From NCBI GenBank assembly GCA_902465115.1, contig CABQMC010000062.1, positions 1 to 8,389 on the forward strand: a stretch of 8,389 nucleotides of DNA, read 5' to 3'. The notes beneath the pieces were generated by a model. That model made no database searches and was not told where the DNA came from. It saw nothing but the letters and a program-made list of their open reading frames with translations. Positions 5,867-8,389 of this stretch are shown here, piece after piece (the stretch's first letter is position 1; every line of letters begins with the position of its first letter). The translations under genes were made by a program, and so were the position numbers. The DNA is from an uncultured Collinsella sp. (GTDB lineage: Bacteria; Actinomycetota; Coriobacteriia; Coriobacteriales; Coriobacteriaceae).

Positions 5867-5904
5867 GCCGGGACAATAAGAGCGTTGAGGCGGCGCGCAA
5901 GCGC

Positions 5905-6210
5905 ATGACCATCCTGAAGGGCTCCGAAAAGATTGTGGCATCGCTCAATCAGTTCGGCGTTGTCCGGCGCGTGAGGCGGGGGCACTACGTGATTGCAGAG
6001 CCCATCGAACTGAATGACGAGCTTACGCGGTTTTTGGTCTTTGCCGACATGCTGGTAAACCGGTCGAGTTACCGGACGTTCCTGGAACTGCAGGACGTGG
6101 CCGAGTTGTTTCCGTTCGCGTGCCGTGTGAGCAAGGAGGAACTTGTGGCTGACGAGCGGTTCGAGGTGAACAACTTCGGCGGGGAGTTCTCGGTGGGGGT
6201 ACGGGAGTAG
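5905..6210 (+). CDS. Uncharacterised 101-residue protein downstream of the endonuclease
   Basis: I do not recognise this protein. It has an even mix of charged and hydrophobic residues, no signal peptide and no membrane segment. The opening helix ILKGSEKIVASLNQFG (3-18) followed by VVRRVRRGHYVI (19-30) resembles a winged-helix recognition helix plus wing. A helical part, NDELTRFLVFADMLV (37-51), and a strand-like tail ending FGGEFSVGVRE follow. The frame is open upstream to 5863 with no start codon (reading NKSVEAARKR just before the Met), and the only nearby Shine-Dalgarno-like GAGG (5887-5890) is 14 nt away, which is too far. It could be a third gene of the restriction-modification operon with weak translation, or the 3' remnant of a longer gene truncated at the end of that cassette. 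It converges on the ABC-type gene, 17 bp away. Confidence 0.5.
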   Translation: MTILKGSEKIVASLNQFGVVRRVRRGHYVIAEPIELNDELTRFLVFADMLVNRSSYRTFLELQDVAELFPFACRVSKEELVADERFEVNNFGGEFSVGVRE

Positions 6211-6231
6211 GAGAGTACAGGTCACTCCTAC
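6207..6231. terminator. Inverted repeat between convergent genes, possible bidirectional terminator
   Basis: GTAGGAG (6207-6213) pairs perfectly with CTCCTAC (6225-6231) across an 11-nt loop. It spans the stop codon of the 101-residue gene and the stop codon of the convergent ATPase gene. No T-run follows on either strand, so intrinsic termination is uncertain. Confidence 0.35.
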
Positions 6232-7952
6232 GACGCAACACCTTTGCCACGCGTGAAAAGCATATCGTCAATCGAAAGCTGCAGGATTTGCAGTTTACCC
6301 TGCTCCTCGGCTGGTATCAGCGACGAATCGAGCTTCTCCTTAAGGACTGCGACTATGTACTGGCAGTTGATTGTGCTGGCGCGTGCGATTATGTCACGCA
6401 ACACCTTACCCTCGATGTTTTCAAGGACGTCATGCACTATGAAGCGCGGAGTCTTGATGCCCTTTGATTCTGCAAACTGCTGATACGCTAAATCAAATGC
6501 GGCGATGAGTGACTTGCGTGTGCCCGTGCTGGAGCCAGCGGTATCACGTATTGCAACGGGGAACTTGTTCGACTCTTCATAGTAAACGAGCAGCGGCGAT
6601 TCGTTGTTGAACTCCCTGGCAAGCGGAGTGAAGAATGCGTTAAACGCAAGCATCATTGCAGCAAAATCGTTGGATTGCGGCTCGTCGCCATCATCAGACG
6701 AGCCAAGCGATGCGATTTTTCCCTCAATGCTGGTCTGTTCTACCTCAAAGCTGTTGAGCGTATCTATTACTTCTCGGCATTTGCCGATACTGCTCGAAAG
6801 CTCAACTAGGCGTGCCTGAAGCGACTCGTACTCATCGATGAGGTCTTGCTCCACCAATGACATGAATTGGCTGTTCTGCGATGACAGTTGGCTGATTTCA
6901 CGTTGCACAGATGCACGCTCGGCCTTCAGTTTTTCTGCCACACTCGCGAAATAGGCAATCTTGTTGTCGCAGAGCTGGTTGTTGAATGCGACCATCTCTT
7001 CGAAAGTTGCATTCACCATCGGGATCATCGAACAGACTTCCTCGAAAAACCGTCTGCTCAAATTAACGTCGGCTTGTCTACCGCGCTCTTGCATAGCAGT
7101 CTGCAGGGCCTCTTCATTTCGTTGCAGCCTGTAGTCTATGTCTGAGAGTTGCAGTGTCAGAGATGCGTATCGGGTGCGTGTAGCCGCGATTTCATCGCGG
7201 TTGGCCCTGTAGACATCGGCGTCGATGATGCTGTTGAGCTTGCACTGGACTTCTTCATGCTCGGCTTCGAGCCCTGCAAGTATCTGCTGCTGCTCGCTGA
7301 CCGTATCGACGTTCTGGACTTTCTTATAGCGTTTGATGGACTCACGCGTCTTGTTCAAGTCCTTGTTGAGGTCGTCACGCTTTTTGTCGAGTGCCGGATC
7401 TGAGATGCCGAACAGAGCGTTGTAGACACTCCGGTAGATGGATGTGCTGCCGCTGGGAACGGTTTTGAGGAAGGAATTATCATCCCCGCCTACGGACACG
7501 CGGACAAATGAATTGATCAATTGGCGAAACGTGGGCACATTCGCTTCGTTCCCGAAAAGCAAGACATTGAGTCGTTGCTGGTAAGCTTTCTGCCCCATCT
7601 TTTCGCCGTCTATGTAGTACCTTCCATTCGGGAAGAGGTCGATTGTGAGAATCACGTCATCGCCATCGGGAAAATCCGATGTCAGTGTCATGTCGACGGC
7701 GATCTTGTTTGTGACGATGAAATCGCGTAGCTCCTCGGTCACCGTGCCCGTGTCGGCGTCTGTGTAAATGAGCTTCCTGTCCTTGGCGCCCATTGCGATA
7801 TCAATGAGCTTGAGGAAGGTTGTTTTTCCAACGCGATTGTGCGATTCGGAGTCCTCGGTATCGACGATGAGGTTGGCACCCTTGTGGAATAAGACCTCGC
7901 GAACTATTTCGTCAGTTGTTGTCTTGCGAATTCTAAGCGACTTGATGAACAT
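6228..7952 (-). CDS. ABC-3C system ATPase, DUF2326 (YydD-like) coiled-coil protein
   Basis: A 574-residue SMC/Rad50-like ATPase, the sensor component of an ABC-three-component conflict system. The N-terminal part has a Walker A of the form HNRVGKTTFLKLIDIAMG (38-55), with Lys43 and a Ser where the first Gly usually stands. A long charged, heptad-like central region (about 185-290 and 335-420) is predicted coiled coil. The C-terminal DUF2326 part has a signature-like GSSTGTRKSLIAAFDLAY (473-490) and Walker B RFIVHDVLENIEG (503-515) with Asp508. AGGGAGGG 4 nt before ATG 7952 fixes the start. It overlaps the middle-component gene by 20 bp, and all three genes are read as one minus-strand operon. 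In published models the ATPase detects an invader signal and releases the effector; that role is family knowledge, not shown here. Confidence 0.88.
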   Translation of the reverse strand: MFIKSLRIRKTTTDEIVREVLFHKGANLIVDTEDSESHNRVGKTTFLKLIDIAMGAKDRKLIYTDADTGTVTEELRDFIVTNKIAVDMTLTSDFPDGDDVILTIDLFPNGRYYIDGEKMGQKAYQQRLNVLLFGNEANVPTFRQLINSFVRVSVGGDDNSFLKTVPSGSTSIYRSVYNALFGISDPALDKKRDDLNKDLNKTRESIKRYKKVQNVDTVSEQQQILAGLEAEHEEVQCKLNSIIDADVYRANRDEIAATRTRYASLTLQLSDIDYRLQRNEEALQTAMQERGRQADVNLSRRFFEEVCSMIPMVNATFEEMVAFNNQLCDNKIAYFASVAEKLKAERASVQREISQLSSQNSQFMSLVEQDLIDEYESLQARLVELSSSIGKCREVIDTLNSFEVEQTSIEGKIASLGSSDDGDEPQSNDFAAMMLAFNAFFTPLAREFNNESPLLVYYEESNKFPVAIRDTAGSSTGTRKSLIAAFDLAYQQFAESKGIKTPRFIVHDVLENIEGKVLRDIIARASTINCQYIVAVLKEKLDSSLIPAEEQGKLQILQLSIDDMLFTRGKGVAS

Positions 7953-8187
7953 GTAGCCCTCCCTTCTCGTCTATTGACACGCGTCCGAGGAGGAAGAGAA
8001 AGTCCAAAGCCATGACAAAGAAGTCGTAGCTCACTTCTTTCTTGACCAGAGTGTTCGCCGTTACCTCATAGAGTTGACCGGCGTCCAAGCCTGGGTTCTG
8101 GTCGATGTAGCCATCCAAGGCGGCAGCGATGTAATAGACCGTGCTCGTCGGCTCATTATTGCGATCAAGCAGCAGCATCGTCATCAC
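7933..8187 (-). CDS. ABC-3C system middle component (MC6-like)
   Basis: An 84-residue protein between the effector and the ATPase, exactly where ABC-three-component systems carry their small middle component, thought to link the two. The sequence TMLLLDRNNEPTSTVYYIAA (3-22), the helical LDAGQLYEVTANTLVKKEVS (34-53) and the hydrophobic FFVMALDFLFLLGRVSIDE (56-74) read as a small winged-helix-like bundle; the last resembles a helix and strand rather than a membrane span. I recall MC6 proteins as pairing with DUF2326 ATPases, so MC6 is the best label. The start is uncertain: GTG 8187, ATG 8184 or ATG 8175. GAGG lies 7 nt before ATG 8184. It overlaps the upstream gene by 23 bp and the ATPase gene by 20 bp. 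Confidence 0.75.
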   Translation of the reverse strand: MMTMLLLDRNNEPTSTVYYIAAALDGYIDQNPGLDAGQLYEVTANTLVKKEVSYDFFVMALDFLFLLGRVSIDEKGGLHVHQVA

Positions 8188-8389
8188 CTGGCCTCAGAAG
8201 GACTCTGCATTTTGCCACGGCAACGGCAATCAACGCAACGCAGAACTGGTTGATGATTTCTTCGGGGACCTCGTCAGCCTGAAAGCCTGCGTCATTCACA
8301 ATCATGTTATAGATCTCGTTCTCGATGAGCTTGAGCTGTGCATCGCCGTTTCCTACGCACAGCTTGCCGTCATCGCGAACGTCTGCCAC
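8165..8389 (-). CDS. ABC-3C effector, C-terminal fragment (runs off right edge)
   Basis: Only the last 74 codons are inside the window. The GTG at 8389-8387 is the first in-window codon, but it is more likely an internal valine than a true start. The visible part, LKLIENEIYNMIVNDAGFQA (19-38), then EEIINQFCVALIAVAVAKCR (43-62) and VLLRPGDDDAAA, looks like the helical C-terminal docking domain that ABC-three-component effectors use to contact the middle component. The toxic or nuclease module would lie beyond the edge and cannot be named. It is first in the three-gene operon, overlapping the middle component by 23 bp. The effector assignment rests mainly on gene order and this helical tail. 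Confidence 0.65.
   Translation of the reverse strand: MADVRDDGKLCVGNGDAQLKLIENEIYNMIVNDAGFQADEVPEEIINQFCVALIAVAVAKCRVLLRPGDDDAAA

Noticed and set aside
5863..6210. Vsr-type mismatch endonuclease expected beside Dcm/EcoRII-type methyltransferases
   Set aside because: The 101-residue protein has none of the Vsr sequence features and is shorter than Vsr proteins; no other frame here fits.
7149..7403. 84-codon plus-strand frame inside the DUF2326 gene
   Set aside because: Antisense shadow of the coiled-coil region; no ribosome binding site and no conserved features.

Overview
The window looks like a chromosomal segment of a GC-rich Gram-positive gut bacterium. A Collinsella-like member of the Coriobacteriia is the best guess, from codon choice, GTG starts, strong AGGAGG-type ribosome binding sites and the look of the sugar genes. 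That assignment is inference; no rRNA or marker gene is present.

Layout. (1) Positions 1-1998 are ordinary sugar-metabolism sequence: a galactose mutarotase gene (minus strand, its last few codons cut off by the left edge) divergent from a DeoR-family repressor, with a shared promoter region of about 200 bp. (2) Positions 1999-2202 are non-coding and hold a dense cluster of TGACGCG-type heptamers in both orientations, including a perfect 12-bp inverted repeat. (3) Positions 2203-3118 hold a Phd/YefM-RelE/ParE toxin-antitoxin pair (minus strand) divergent from a small AlpA/excisionase-like helix-turn-helix gene. (4) Positions 3119-3495 have no recognisable gene, but carry two palindromes. (5) Positions 3496-5866 are a type II restriction-modification operon: a Dcm/EcoRII-type cytosine-5 methyltransferase with an N-terminal helix-turn-helix, overlapping by 20 bp an EcoRII-like endonuclease. 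A 15-bp palindrome just upstream of the methyltransferase start is the probable autoregulatory operator. (6) A 101-residue protein of unknown function follows. (7) Convergent to it, on the minus strand, is most of an ABC-three-component (ABC-3C) conflict system: a DUF2326-type coiled-coil ATPase, a small middle component, and the C-terminal end of an effector that runs off the right edge.

Together, positions of about 2000 to the end read as a defence/accessory island placed next to a metabolic locus: restriction-modification, ABC-3C, toxin-antitoxin and a leftover mobile-element-type regulator. The part most worth follow-up is the restriction-modification control circuit. A self-regulating methyltransferase of the M.SsoII style sits here at the head of a co-directional, overlapping operon rather than facing its endonuclease. 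The heptamer array at the island's left side is the second.
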